From Ferrimonas kyonanensis DSM 18153 (lineage in GTDB: Bacteria > Pseudomonadota > Gammaproteobacteria > Enterobacterales > Shewanellaceae), in contig NZ_AUDJ01000015.1 of the NCBI RefSeq assembly GCF_000425405.1, positions 148,655 through 212,654 of the forward strand: a stretch of DNA of 64,000 nucleotides. The letters are read 5' to 3'. Below the pieces are notes generated by a model. The model worked only from the letters and a program-made list of their open reading frames with translations, made no database searches and was not told where the DNA came from. Below are positions 1 through 10,100 of the stretch, piece by piece. Within the stretch, counting starts at the first letter, position 1. Every line of letters starts with the position of its first letter. Position numbers and translations under genes: made by a program.

Positions 1-423
1 CTGACCACCGGAGAGGCTGGAAGGGTAGACGTCGGCTTTATCGGCCAGTCCCACCAGCGCCAGCAGTTTACCCGCTTCGTCATCGGCCTGTTGCGGATTC
101 ATCACTCCCAGTTTTACCGGCGCCAGGGTGATGTTCTGGCGCACGGTTTTGTGGGGAAACAGGTTGAAGTTCTGAAACACCATACCCACGTTTTGCCGCA
201 GTTTGTCGACGCAGGCCCCCGGGGCGGTGATGGATTCGCCTTCAATGACAATGTCACCGCTGCTGGGTTGTTCCAGCAGGTTAATGCAGCGCAAAAAGGT
301 GCTTTTACCGCTGCCACTGGGGCCAATCACGCTGACCACTTCGCCGGCCTTGATGTGCTCACTGATCCCGGTTAAGACCTCGTTCTCGCCATAGCTCTTA
401 CGTAGGTTTCTAATTTTAATCAC
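1..423 (-). CDS. Polar amino-acid ABC transporter ATP-binding protein (partial)
   Basis: This is the N-terminal part of a GlnQ/HisP/ArtP-type ATPase that powers amino-acid import at the inner membrane; the rest lies beyond the left edge. Reading leftward from a GTG at 423, the frame stays open for 141 codons. It shows Walker A GPSGSGKST, a Q-loop region (VGMVFQNFNLFPH) and, at the very edge, the signature LSGGQ. The start overlaps the permease stop by 8 bases, so translation is probably coupled. The family assignment is secure. The substrate is inferred from neighbours and operator-like sites to be arginine or a similar polar amino acid. Confidence 0.9.
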   Translation of the reverse strand, partial: MIKIRNLRKSYGENEVLTGISEHIKAGEVVSVIGPSGSGKSTFLRCINLLEQPSSGDIVIEGESITAPGACVDKLRQNVGMVFQNFNLFPHKTVRQNITLAPVKLGVMNPQQADDEAGKLLALVGLADKADVYPSSLSGGQ

Positions 424-1093
424 TTTGTTTCAGCCTCTTTTCGAACCGGGACAACATAAAGGTGAAGGTGTAGGTCAGCATCAGGTAGATCAGGGCACAG
501 GTAAACAGCGGCACCACATCTTCAAAGGTTCGGCTGCGAATGATCTCGCCGGCCCGCATCAGATCCACGCCGCCGATGAAGCCAATGACTGCGGTTTCCT
601 TCAGCAAAACGATGAATTCATTGCCCAGCGCCGGCAGAATATTTTTCAGTGCCTGCGGCAGAATCACCTCTTTCATGGTCTGGCCATGGGACAACCCCAG
701 CGAGCGAGCCGCCTCCATCTGGCCTTTGTCCACCGCCTGAATGCCGGCGCGAATGATCTCGGAGATGTAGGCGCCGCTGTTGAGGCCAAAGGCGATGATG
801 GCGGCGCTGATCTTATCCACGTCCAGTGACGACAACACGATGAAGTACAGGATCACCAGCTGAATCACCACCGGGGTACCCCGAATGATGCCCACGTACA
901 GGTTGGCCGGCCAGGTCAGGTACCATTTTCCCGACATCTTCATCAGGGTGGTCCCCACCCCGAGCACGGCGCCGAGGATGATGGCGAACAAGGTCACCAT
1001 CAGCGTGACCTTCAGGCCGTTGAGGATCAACAGGCCGCCGATCAGCCCATCGCTGCCGATGGGGGTAAACAGAGAATCTATGACTGCTTGCAT
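416..1093 (-). CDS. Polar amino-acid ABC transporter permease (GlnP/HisM family)
   Basis: A 225-residue inner-membrane permease of the HisM/GlnP family, the usual size. Several hydrophobic segments are visible (for example residues 24-46 and 75-95). The EAA-type loop that contacts the ATPase is seen as EAARSLGLSHGQTMKEVILP around residues 130-150. It sits between the binding-protein gene (4-base gap) and the ATPase gene (8-base overlap), so the order is binding protein, permease, ATPase. Only one permease gene is visible, so a homodimer is likely. The substrate cannot be read from the permease. Confidence 0.92.
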   Translation of the reverse strand: MQAVIDSLFTPIGSDGLIGGLLILNGLKVTLMVTLFAIILGAVLGVGTTLMKMSGKWYLTWPANLYVGIIRGTPVVIQLVILYFIVLSSLDVDKISAAIIAFGLNSGAYISEIIRAGIQAVDKGQMEAARSLGLSHGQTMKEVILPQALKNILPALGNEFIVLLKETAVIGFIGGVDLMRAGEIIRSRTFEDVVPLFTCALIYLMLTYTFTFMLSRFEKRLKQSD

Positions 1094-1097
1094 CGAC

Positions 1098-1823
1098 TTA
1101 CTTCATGTATTTGGTGATCAGAGCGTCGTAGTTGCCGTTGCTTTTCATGGCGTCGAGGCTGGCGTTGACCTGCTTAAGCAGCTCCGGGTTGTCCTTGGAC
1201 ACGGCAATGCCATAGTACTCAGGATCAAAGTCCAGCTTTTGCAGTTTCAGGTTGGGGTTTTTCTGCAGGTGGTTGGCTGCCGGTTCGCTGTCAAACAGCA
1301 CCAGGTCCACCTTGCCGTTTTTCAGTTCCATCAAGGCTTCAAAGCCAGTGTTAAAGGCGGTGACCTGCTCGGTAAAGGTCTTGGCCATGATGTCGCCGGT
1401 GGATCCCAGTTGCACCGCAAAGTGCTTGCCCTTGAGGTCTTCGATGGTGTGGATCTGATCGTCCTGCTTCTGGGTGATCACCACCTGAGTGGCTTCGTAG
1501 TAGGGGTCGGAGAAGGCGACACTGGCCTGACGCTCCGGGGTGATGGTCATGCCGGCGGCGATCATATCGATCTTACCGGCATTCAGTGCCACGATCAGCG
1601 AGTCGAACTTCATGTTTTCCACTTTGAGGGTTTTGCCGCTGTCTTCGGCAATCTGCTTGACGATGTCGATATCAAAACCCTTGATTTCATCACCACTGGC
1701 ACCGCCAATGTACTCAAACGGTGGAAAGGCAGCGTTGGTACCAACCACCAGTACGTCGTCTTTTTTATTGCAGCCGGTGAGGGCGATCAGGGTCAGGCTC
1801 AGGGCGGCCAGGGTCTTTTTCAT
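1098..1823 (-). CDS. Extracellular solute-binding lipoprotein, family 3 (amino acids)
   Basis: A periplasmic binding protein for polar amino acids, 241 residues. The N-terminus MKKTLAALSLTLIALTGC is a lipoprotein signal with a LTGC lipobox, so it is probably membrane-tethered. Family 3 features include FPPFEY, GFDIDIV and the FSDPYY segment that lines the ligand pocket. The ATG at 1823 was preferred over an in-frame start 22 codons upstream because it begins the signal peptide and has GAGAG just before it. It is first in the operon and has a good promoter at 1861-1889. ARG-box-like sites upstream suggest arginine, but this is inference. Confidence 0.92.
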   Translation of the reverse strand: MKKTLAALSLTLIALTGCNKKDDVLVVGTNAAFPPFEYIGGASGDEIKGFDIDIVKQIAEDSGKTLKVENMKFDSLIVALNAGKIDMIAAGMTITPERQASVAFSDPYYEATQVVITQKQDDQIHTIEDLKGKHFAVQLGSTGDIMAKTFTEQVTAFNTGFEALMELKNGKVDLVLFDSEPAANHLQKNPNLKLQKLDFDPEYYGIAVSKDNPELLKQVNASLDAMKSNGNYDALITKYMK

Positions 1824-1860
1824 GGGGCACTCTCTGTATCGAAAAACGTCATTGGCAGCG

Positions 1861-1889
1861 ACTATAAACAGAGAGAAATTTTCAGTCAA
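1861..1889 (-). promoter_or_regulatory. Sigma-70 promoter of the amino-acid ABC operon
   Basis: Read on the minus strand, TTGACT (1889-1884) and TATAGT (1866-1861) are separated by exactly 17 bases, close to consensus. They lie 38 bases upstream of the binding-protein start, which fits a short leader. Confidence 0.75.
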
Positions 1890-1905
1890 TAGTTATGCGA
1901 AAAAA

Positions 1906-1923
1906 TTGAATAAATAATTATTT
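1906..1923. promoter_or_regulatory. Weak ARG-box-like half site
   Basis: On the minus strand ATTCA preceded by an AT-rich centre and a poorly matching partner half (TAATT instead of TGAAT). It lies just upstream of the -35 element, where an ArgR hexamer often binds. Weak on its own; it is listed because a perfect dyad lies further upstream. Confidence 0.3.
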
Positions 1924-1979
1924 GGTGGCATCGGGATAACGTTCGATCTTAACCCGTCGTTTACATTTTTTGAAGTTTT

Positions 1980-1995
1980 AGTGACCTTGATCACG
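1980..1995. promoter_or_regulatory. CRP-like site
   Basis: GTGA-N6-TCAC perfect inner core (AGTGACCTTGATCACG), centred about 165 bases upstream of the binding-protein start. It matches the TGTGA-N6-TCACA consensus except at the outermost bases. The function is inferred. Confidence 0.45.
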
Positions 1996-2081
1996 CGATG
2001 TTGGTGGTTGTGCGGCCAGTGTTGGCCAGGATGAGTAACGTGATTATGCGCGGGAATACCATGGCGGGCGAAATCCGCGTT

Positions 2082-2099
2082 GATGAATTTTTATTCATC
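2082..2099. promoter_or_regulatory. ARG-box-like palindrome
   Basis: GATGAATTTTTATTCATC: 7-base arms around TTTT, matching the ArgR consensus (TGAAT-W4-ATTCA) at every core position. It is about 260 bases upstream of the amino-acid ABC operon and about 95 bases beyond the end of the DUF2955 gene. In E. coli the art arginine transporter genes are ArgR-regulated; applying that here is inference. Confidence 0.5.
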
Positions 2100-2194
2100 T
2101 TGAGCCGTGGTGGCGAGATGCGGAAACACAGGTCTGCCACAGCCGGTTTTCCATAGCCAGATCACACTGCCCCAGCGTCCGGAACCGGTCATCT

Positions 2195-3184
2195 TTAGGT
2201 CGGGGCGGAAAGGGGGCGCCAGCGGTGCAGCAGGGCGAAGGCGAGGGCGGTCATAATCACCAATGCCAGGGTCGAATTGAACCGATACAGGGTGGCAAAA
2301 AACAGATCTTGCTGGCCAGGCGTGACGCCAGACATCAGTACCACCAGCGATGAGATACCGGCAAACCCGATGGCACTGGACTCACCACCCTGACAGACCC
2401 AGTAGGCGAACGGTCCCAGAAACAGGCTGAAGCCCAACAGATAAAGGGCAAGGTTGTCGATGTAGGAAAACAGCAGCAGCTGCAGAGACAACGCGGCGCT
2501 GCAGCCGATGACGGTTCCGACGATGCGCGCTCGAGTGGCGATGGCACTGCCGGTGAGGTTCATCGGGGTCAGCAGTATCACGGCAGCGGCTTGAGCGGAC
2601 AGGCTATCGCTCAGATTCAGCAGTTGAAAGGCTACAAACAGCAGCATCACCATCCACCAGCTGAGTGTGAGGTTGTGCAGCAGGGTGGCGCTTGCCGGCG
2701 GCTCGCTGGCGGTTGCCTGGGGTGCGGCCTGGCCGGGGAACAGCAGAAACATCAGCGCGGTGACGGCGATTGCCGCCAATGCCGAGGCCACCAGGTCCAG
2801 GCTAAAGTCCAGCAGGTCGAAGCCGTCGAAACTGCCGACATTAAGCAGAATCGAGCCGACCACCAGGTTGACGAAGCCCAACATGAAGCTGCCTGGATGG
2901 GTCATGCTGAAGCAGTTGATTGCCATCCACAGGGCGACAGCAGTCAGCATGAGCAGTGGAAACGGTTGCAGAAACCCCAGAATCAGATTGGCGATCAGGC
3001 AGGCGGTGACGATGGACTGAATGAGTTGCCGGGCTACCAGGCCGTGCCACTGGTTCAGTCGTGACAGCAACACTATCGAAAACAGCGGCGTGAACATGGC
3101 GCCATAGCGCCAGCTGGTCAGCGTGCACAGGGCAAACGCCAGGCAGGCCCCCAGCCACAACCGTTTGAGCATCAATGCGGCCAT
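2195..3184 (-). CDS. DUF2955/FUSC-like inner-membrane protein
   Basis: A 329-residue polytopic membrane protein with hydrophobic segments in two blocks: four or five in residues 8-150 and five in residues 170-325. A proline/alanine-rich linker joins them. This layout resembles DUF2955 and aromatic-acid-exporter-like (FUSC) proteins, which typically pair with an HlyD-type periplasmic adaptor. The preceding gene is such an adaptor, and the stop and start overlap as TGATG. It probably forms the inner-membrane part of a small efflux pump. The substrate is unknown, and the family call rests on architecture and context. Confidence 0.7.
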   Translation of the reverse strand: MAALMLKRLWLGACLAFALCTLTSWRYGAMFTPLFSIVLLSRLNQWHGLVARQLIQSIVTACLIANLILGFLQPFPLLMLTAVALWMAINCFSMTHPGSFMLGFVNLVVGSILLNVGSFDGFDLLDFSLDLVASALAAIAVTALMFLLFPGQAAPQATASEPPASATLLHNLTLSWWMVMLLFVAFQLLNLSDSLSAQAAAVILLTPMNLTGSAIATRARIVGTVIGCSAALSLQLLLFSYIDNLALYLLGFSLFLGPFAYWVCQGGESSAIGFAGISSLVVLMSGVTPGQQDLFFATLYRFNSTLALVIMTALAFALLHRWRPLSAPT

Positions 3185-4245
3185 CAGTAGATGAAGTGCA
3201 GCAGGCTGATCAGGGTGATCTGCAATTGGGCCACCGCACTCCAGAGGCTGTCCTCTTGCGGGTAGAGGGCAATGGACGCTCGGGAGCCGATAAACAGCTG
3301 CGCCGGCAGCGCGCGATTCGGGGTTAGGTTAAGACGAACCCGCTGTGAGTCTCTGACCCAGCGGTTGCTGACTTGAATGCTGGCCAGGGTGCCGTTGGCG
3401 ACCTGCTGTGCCTGGGCCACCCCCACGTCGCGACTGCCGACGGAGACGGAAAACACCTCGCCGGGGAGGGCATCGTAGGCCACTAATGCCCGAGCATCGT
3501 CGGGCATTGCGGCCAAGGCCTTTTCTCGGAAATCGGCACTGATCCACAGCGAGTTGGCGGGCACAAACGACAGCAAGGGTTGATGGGCATTGGCGTAGCT
3601 GCCGGAGACCAGTTGCAGGTTGGAGACGGTGCCGGCCTCCGGGGCCCGAATCTGAGTGTAGCTGAGGTTCAGGCGTGCTTGCTTAAGCGCATTTTCAGCC
3701 AGAGCCACCGCCGCAGTGCTGCCATTGACCAGCTGGACTTTCAAGGTGTTGAGTTGTTGCCGGGCCATGTCCCGGTCGGCTTCGGTAGCCAGCACCTCGG
3801 TGCGGCTTTTATCCAGCACCGACTGTGATACCAGTTGCTGTTCCCCCATCTTGCGGGTGCGGTTGTACTCCTTTGAAGCATGGGCGAAATTGGCCTGACT
3901 GCGGGCCAGTTGTGCCTGAGCCGCCTGAATCTGAGCCTTGAGGACCTGTTGCTGTTCTCGAGCCTGCTGCAGCGTCAGTTCAGCCTGGTTCAGTGCCAGC
4001 TTGAAACGACGGTCATCCAGAGAGAACAGCAATTGTCCCGCCTCGACGCGATCGTTGTTGGCAACGTGTACGGCTGCGACCGTGGCCGACACCTCGGTCG
4101 CCAACTGCACCACCTGACCTTGAATTCGACCTTCGGTGGTAACCGGCGCAAAGCGATCGGCGACGATCACATACAGGGCAACAACAATAAAAATGGCAAT
4201 CAGGCTGATGGTCCAGCGCTTAAAAACGGCATCCAGGGCGGGCAT
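3184..4245 (-). CDS. HlyD/EmrA-family membrane fusion protein
   Basis: A 353-residue periplasmic adaptor with one N-terminal membrane helix (about residues 10-30). A biotinyl-lipoyl-like half follows (TVAAVHVANNDRVEAGQLLF), then a long alpha-helical hairpin rich in A, Q and L (about residues 75-190), the second lipoyl half (APEAGTVSNLQLVSGSYAN) and a beta-barrel domain. The ATG at 4245 was chosen over a TTG ten codons upstream because a GGA lies at a suitable distance. It is co-transcribed with the DUF2955 protein and diverges from a LysR gene, the probable regulator. Confidence 0.88.
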   Translation of the reverse strand: MPALDAVFKRWTISLIAIFIVVALYVIVADRFAPVTTEGRIQGQVVQLATEVSATVAAVHVANNDRVEAGQLLFSLDDRRFKLALNQAELTLQQAREQQQVLKAQIQAAQAQLARSQANFAHASKEYNRTRKMGEQQLVSQSVLDKSRTEVLATEADRDMARQQLNTLKVQLVNGSTAAVALAENALKQARLNLSYTQIRAPEAGTVSNLQLVSGSYANAHQPLLSFVPANSLWISADFREKALAAMPDDARALVAYDALPGEVFSVSVGSRDVGVAQAQQVANGTLASIQVSNRWVRDSQRVRLNLTPNRALPAQLFIGSRASIALYPQEDSLWSAVAQLQITLISLLHFIY

Positions 4246-4345
4246 AACGGATCCAGTCGAACAAAGGGAGGGCAAGTATAGAGATTGTTATTGGTTGCAA
4301 ATAGAGAGCATAATGGTGCTCATGCGACCTATTAGTGGGACAATA

Positions 4346-5221
4346 ATGAGTGCGTTGGATGATTTAAATCTGTTTGTGATGACCGTTCGCCACCAGGGGA
4401 TCAGCGCCGCCGCCAAAGCGGCGGGAATGCCCCGTTCAAGGGTCAGTCGGCGACTGCAGGAGCTGGAGAAGGCAATGGGGTGTCAGTTGTTGATTCGCAC
4501 CACCCGCCATATCGAGCTGACCGAAAACGGCCGCATGTTGTTTGAACAGACCCAGGCGTCGCTGAATACCCTCAATACGGCCATGGGCCGATTGCAGCAA
4601 CGTCGCATGCAGATGGAGGGACCACTGAGACTGGCGGTGCCGGCGGCAGTAGCGTCGTCGCCAACCTTTATTTCGATGATGCAACAGTACATCGAGGGGT
4701 TTCCCCAGGTGAACCTGGAGGTGTTCTATCACCAACAAAGCGTCGATTTGCAGCGACAAAACATCGACATTCAGCTGTTGCCGTCAGATTCTGAGGTGAT
4801 CAATCTCGATTACGTCCGCCAGACCTTATTGCCGTTCCCCTGTTGTTGGGCGGCCTCGCCGGCGTATCTGCGACAACATGGCCGCCCTCAGGACGAGGGC
4901 GAGCTCAAGCAGCACTCGTTGATCGCCAGTCGCCATATCGCCGCGGCGTTGCAGCAGGATCTGAATTTTCGTCTGCGTTCGGACGATCTGCATATCGTGC
5001 AACAACTGACAGTCCAGGGCATGGGCATCGGTCTGCTGCCGGAGGTGTTTGTGCGGCGCACCCAGTCTGAGTTTCAACTGGAGCGCCTGTTTGGGGAGCG
5101 TTCGGCCATGGAGATGGGATTGAGCCTGATTTACTCCTCCCGCGCCTTTCTGCCGGAGAAAACCCGTAAGATGATTGATCTGATCCGGGATACCTTTATC
5201 CAGCTGAATCAGCAGTCGTGA
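4346..5221 (+). CDS. LysR-family transcriptional regulator
   Basis: A 291-residue regulator. The N-terminal winged helix-turn-helix is seen in LNLFVMTVRHQGISAAAKAA and RVSRRLQELE (residues 5-45). A periplasmic-binding-like effector domain begins near residue 90. The ATG at 4346 aligns with the usual LysR N-terminus; in-frame starts further upstream would lie inside the divergent gene. It is transcribed away from the HlyD/DUF2955 pair across a 100-base gap, the classic arrangement for control of the neighbouring pump. Its end overlaps the convergent histidine-kinase gene by 26 bases. Confidence 0.88.
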   Translation: MSALDDLNLFVMTVRHQGISAAAKAAGMPRSRVSRRLQELEKAMGCQLLIRTTRHIELTENGRMLFEQTQASLNTLNTAMGRLQQRRMQMEGPLRLAVPAAVASSPTFISMMQQYIEGFPQVNLEVFYHQQSVDLQRQNIDIQLLPSDSEVINLDYVRQTLLPFPCCWAASPAYLRQHGRPQDEGELKQHSLIASRHIAAALQQDLNFRLRSDDLHIVQQLTVQGMGIGLLPEVFVRRTQSEFQLERLFGERSAMEMGLSLIYSSRAFLPEKTRKMIDLIRDTFIQLNQQS

Positions 5222-6467
5222 TTGGGCCGGTAAATCGAATCTGAGTCCGGTGCAACTGGTTGGCTTCGGTACGGTCACACTGCCAGCCATACTGCTCGAC
5301 CAGCCGATCAACCAGCTTGAGTCCCAGACCAAACCCCAGTTCTTTGTCATACACCTCCGAGTCGGGGTTGGTGATGGTCACATCAAGACCGTGCTGCACA
5401 ATCCATATTTGACCCGAAGCGGTGTGTTGAAAGGCGTTGCGAATCAGGTTGGTGATAATGATGCGACAGACGGTTTCCGGCAGCTTCCAGGTGCCGGATT
5501 GGGTGGTCAGTTGTACCTCGACCTGTTTACCTTTCAGCAGGTACGCCAATTCGTCGGCTAATTGTTGAATCAGCTGGTCCAGAGCAAGATCGGCGCAGGG
5601 AAGGGCCTCGGTGGACTCTCTTTCCAGCCACAGCAGCGTGTGGGTGAGATCGCTCATGGTGATGCTGGCGCGTTCGATACGCTCCAGTACGGCACTCTGT
5701 TTTGGTGTGGCGTCGGGACTGATTTTTCGTAGCAGTGATGACGACGTTCTCAATACCGATATCGGTGTCCGCAGTTCATGGCTGGCGTTCTGCAGAAACT
5801 CCCGCTTTCGCTCGACGTTTTGATGAATGGTGGTCAGGCTGGTACGGATGAGCCCAGCCAGACGATTTAGCTCCATGAACTGAAAGTCCGGCGGTTCGTG
5901 TTGAATGGACTGCTGATCGAGACTGGCGGCCCATTGTCCTAAGCGTTCTACCGGTTGCGCCACTCGCTTGAGGCTGAGTTTCATCAATGTCATGAACAGC
6001 ACCAGAATGATGATGGCCGACACGATGGTGATGAGCAGCGGGTCGATGCGTTTCATCTCATAGTTGGGTTTGTCGTACTCGTGAAACTCTCTGGAAACGT
6101 ATCGGGTTGAACCATCGGCCAAGATCACCATGGTCGCGAAATAGCCATCACCGGGATCTTCCAATAGGGGTAAACCGTCCACATTGATCAGCAATTCCAG
6201 AGGCTCGATGGGTTGGTCTAAGTGGCGCTGAATGGGCTCAGGCATGTCTTGCCAGCGACTGGCAACATGAAAGTTCATCAGACTGGTTGGACGGCCATCG
6301 GCCACCTCGGTGGAGTGCGCGGCTTCGATCATCGATCCGACCATGATGGTATCCATACCGTCGAAGAAGGCTTTGCCACTGAGCCAGGTCAGGCTTAATC
6401 CCATCAGCGTCGCCAACACAATAACGGTGGCCACCACTCGGCGGTGAATACTCTCTCTAATCTTCAT
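5196..6467 (-). CDS. Two-component sensor histidine kinase
   Basis: A 423-residue inner-membrane kinase. Membrane helices are at about residues 12-32 and 143-163, with a periplasmic sensor of about 110 residues between them. A HAMP-like linker follows, then the H-box (ASHELRTPISVLRTS, phospho-accepting His near residue 231), the N-box (IITNLIRNAFQHT) and a G-box (GFGLGLKLVDRLVEQYGW). It is the last gene of a five-gene operon with an RND pump and overlaps its response regulator by 11 bases. The simplest reading is that it senses a compound the pump exports. It ends inside the convergent LysR gene. Confidence 0.9.
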   Translation of the reverse strand: MKIRESIHRRVVATVIVLATLMGLSLTWLSGKAFFDGMDTIMVGSMIEAAHSTEVADGRPTSLMNFHVASRWQDMPEPIQRHLDQPIEPLELLINVDGLPLLEDPGDGYFATMVILADGSTRYVSREFHEYDKPNYEMKRIDPLLITIVSAIIILVLFMTLMKLSLKRVAQPVERLGQWAASLDQQSIQHEPPDFQFMELNRLAGLIRTSLTTIHQNVERKREFLQNASHELRTPISVLRTSSSLLRKISPDATPKQSAVLERIERASITMSDLTHTLLWLERESTEALPCADLALDQLIQQLADELAYLLKGKQVEVQLTTQSGTWKLPETVCRIIITNLIRNAFQHTASGQIWIVQHGLDVTITNPDSEVYDKELGFGLGLKLVDRLVEQYGWQCDRTEANQLHRTQIRFTGPITTADSAG

Positions 6468-7125
6468 GAGTTACCTTCAGGCAGAAGCCAAATCCGGCGA
6501 TGGTCTCCAGCAGATGCTCGTTTTGTCCCAGTGCCTTTCGTAGCTTATGCATGTGCACTTTCAGGCTGTTGCTGTCGGGTGGGTTGTCTCCCCAGACTTT
6601 GTCAGAGAGTTCGATGCGGCTGACCGGATTGGGGGCGGCGCGCATCAACACTTCCAACAGCTTGAGGCCGGTGGGGGACAGCCGGATGGGGGCGTGGTTG
6701 AGGGTGGTTTCCCGGGTATCGAGGTTAAGGCACAGCGGACCGCGGGTCAGGCGACGAGCCTGACCACTTCGGCGCTTGGCCAGGGCATACACCCTGACCA
6801 GCAACTCTTCGATGGCGAAGGGTTTGACCAGATAATCATCGGTGCCGGCTTCAAACCCGGCCAGCTTGTCCTGCAGGCTGTCTCGGGCCGTCAGCATCAA
6901 TACCGGCGTGTCATTGCCCTCTTGCCGCAGGCGTTGACACACGCTCAAGCCATCCAGTTTCGGTAGGTTCAGATCCAGTATCAACGCATCGAACCGGTGC
7001 TGGCTGCACAGCGCCAGTGCCTGAATGCCGTTGGTAGCATGATCGCAGCCAATGCCCTCCAACTCCAAATACTCGACGATGGAGGTGGCCAAATCCAGGT
7101 TGTCCTCAATCAACAGCAATTGCAT
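6457..7125 (-). CDS. OmpR/PhoB-family response regulator
   Basis: A 222-residue regulator. The receiver domain carries acidic residues IEDN near position 7, the phospho-acceptor Asp in ALILDLNLPKLDG near position 51, MLTARD and the lysine in DYLVKPF. The C-terminal winged helix domain ends in LLETIAGFGFCL, equivalent to the usual R-G-x-G-Y strand. It overlaps the RND permease gene upstream by 20 bases and the kinase gene downstream by 11, so pump and regulators are translationally linked. Autoregulation from the promoter ahead of the outer-membrane gene at 12743 is likely but not shown. Confidence 0.92.
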   Translation of the reverse strand: MQLLLIEDNLDLATSIVEYLELEGIGCDHATNGIQALALCSQHRFDALILDLNLPKLDGLSVCQRLRQEGNDTPVLMLTARDSLQDKLAGFEAGTDDYLVKPFAIEELLVRVYALAKRRSGQARRLTRGPLCLNLDTRETTLNHAPIRLSPTGLKLLEVLMRAAPNPVSRIELSDKVWGDNPPDSNSLKVHMHKLRKALGQNEHLLETIAGFGFCLKVTHED

Positions 7126-10100
7126 GGGTTTGCTCTCTGCCTAGCAGGCGTTGTTGGCCCAACATCAGGACCCGTTTGCACTCTTCCTGTATTGCCAGCA
7201 GCGCGGGAATTAAAATCAGAGTGATCATGGTGGCGAACAGAATACCATAGCCCAATGAGGCGGCGGCCGGGATCAAAAACTGGGCTTGCATGGAGGTTTC
7301 TCCCAACAGCGGGGCCAACCCGGCAAAGGTGGTCACCGAGGTCAGCATCACTGCCCGCAGGCGTCCGGTGCAGGCTTGCTCAATGGCAGCATGAATCTCG
7401 ACGCCATCGCGGCGTAATTCGTTATAGCGAGACACCAACAGCAAGCTGTCATTTACCACTACGCCGGACAACGCCAGGATGCCGTTCAGGGACAGAATGC
7501 TGATGGTCAGATCGTTCACCAGGTGCCCGAGAATGGCCCCGGTGATGCCGAAGGGGATGGCGGTCATGATCAGCAGTGGCTGCACGTAGGATTTCAGCGG
7601 AATGGCCAACAGGGCGTAGATGGCCAATAACGCCAGCAAGAACATCTGACTCATGGAGTCGGTGCTCTCCGCTTGTTGCTCCGCTTCACCGGCAAAGTGC
7701 ACTTTCAATTGCGGAAACTGGGTTTGCAACTTGGGCACCAGGGTTTGGTTGACCTGAGCCACCAGCGCTTCTGGGCTGATGATGCTCTTATCGACCACCG
7801 CGGTCAGGTACGCGGCACTGAGGCCGTCGATGCGGGTTTTTTCTGTTAGCTGTTGCTCGCTGGTAATGGTGGCCACGGTGCTTAACGGCACTCGAGAACC
7901 GGATGGGGTTCGCACAAACGCATTGTGCAGATCACTGAGGCTTTGGCGCTGTTCCCTGGGGTAGCGGATGCGCACTTTAACCTCATCCCTGGACAGCTGG
8001 AATCGCTGCACGATTTCGCCGCCGAAGGTTTGAAGCAGTTGCCGGGACAGGTCTGACGAGGTCAGTCCCATCGCCAACCCCTGAGCATTGACGCGAAAGC
8101 GCAGCTGAGACTGACTTTCGTTGAGGTTGTCGTCGATGCCACTGACCCCCTTGATGGTGGAGAGGAGTTGTCGAACTTCGGCGCCCGCCTGTCTCAGGCT
8201 GGCATGATCCGGGGAACGAAGCTCCATCTTGAAACTGTCTACCATCTCAAAGCTTGAAAGGAACTTCAGCTTTCTGGTGCCTTCCGGCAGGCCGCTTAAT
8301 GCCTGCCAGGTTTGGCGGAATTGAGGCGACGAGTAGGGGGCATCGTTACGCAGTTCAACCGTGATGCTGCCACTGTCATCGGCTTCTGCCACCAGTTGCA
8401 GGTGTGCGATGCCGGTAGTGGCAGACGCTTGCTGGCTCAACTGCCGGTCGGCCTCCTGGGCGGCGTGTTGCAGATTCAACAGGTTGTTCGCCAGCACGCC
8501 ATAACCGGCATCGGGCTCCATGCTGATGTTGGCAGAGACCGTTTCTCCGGGAATTTCCGGGAAAAACGCCACCTTGACGCGGCCATTGAGTGGCAAACCG
8601 ATGACCAGAATGAACAGGGCGATGAACCCCAGCACGATGGCGTATTTGAGTTTCATGGTCTGGCGAATCAGCGGCGTATAGAGGTGGCGGATGAACCACT
8701 GCAGGCCGGAATCTGCGCCATTCTGAATATGAGACCAGATGCCGAGAATGCCACGAGGGCGGTGTTTTTGAGTGTTTAGGTGGGCGAGGTGACAGGGCAG
8801 AATCAGCTTGGATTCGACCATCGACAACAACAGGCAGATGGTAACCACGGTGGCAAACTGGGCGTAGATTTGGCCCAGATCGCCAGACACGTTGGCGATG
8901 GCGACAAAGGCCGCCACCGTGGTCAGCACACCGAACAGGGTGGGCACAGCGACGTTAAGGGTGCCGCTGATGGTGTTGCTGACGGTGTCGCCGTGTTGTC
9001 GGCGCTCGGTGTAGATGCTTTCGCCGACCACCACCGCATCATCAACGACGATACCCAGTGCCATGATAAAGCCAAAGGTGGTCATCTCATTGATGGTCAT
9101 GCCCATCCAGGCATCGGACATGAAATACACGGTGCCGAAAAACACGAATGGCAATCCGGCCGCGACCCAGACGGCCACCCGAAGATTGAGGAACAGCGCC
9201 AGAATGACGAACACCAGGAAGATGCCGGTCAGGGCATTGTCGACCAGCAAATTTAACCGGTCTTTGATGATGGAGCTTTGATCGTACCAGGTTGTTACGG
9301 AGACATTGGCCGGTAGCCGGCCGGAGTTGCGCCAGGTTTCGATAACCTGTTTGGCCTGGGCGACCACGTTATAGATGTCGCTTCGATCATCCATGACCAA
9401 TTGAATGCCCAACGCGTTGACGCCATTGAAGCGGGACAGCACCAACGGATCCTCTTCATAGGTCTCTTCGATGGTGGCCACCTGGCCCAAGGTCACTAAG
9501 GTGCCCTGGCGGGATGTCAGCAGAGGCAGGGCGGCGAACTCTGCCTTGTGATAGGCCTGATCGACCCCTTTCAGACGGATCAATTTGTTTGGATTTCTGA
9601 GACTGCTGCCAAAGGCGGTTCCCGACTCGGCATTGACGACGTCGGCGACGTCGCTGAATGACAGGCCGTAGGCCTTGAGCTTGGTTTCATCGATGTTGAT
9701 CGCCAGCATCGGCTCTGCTTTGCCACTGAGTTTCAGGTTGGTAATGGCGGGCTGAGCCAACAGCTCTTTTCTGAGCTGCTCTGTCAGGGGCTGCAACACC
9801 GAGCGATTGGTTTCACCATACAAATTTATCCACAGCGCGTGTTCCTCCATGCGCTGCTTGTCGATCACCGGTTTCTCCGCATCGACCGGAAAATTGTAGA
9901 TGGCGTCGACTTTGATTTTGATGTCGGCGAGCAGAGCATCGAGGTCATAGTCAGAACGCTTTTCTACCACGACGGTGCTACCTGTGGCCGTCGAGGTCGA
10001 GGTGATGCGCTTGATCCCCTCTAGCGTTTCCAATGCGTCCTCGACCTTGATGGCGATGCCTTCTTCGGCTTGTTCGGCTTCGCCACTGTCGTAGTTGACA

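Noticed and set aside
885..1892. Plus-strand open frame of 335 codons across the ABC permease and binding protein
   Set aside because: Antisense shadow of two real genes, composition atypical and no motif.
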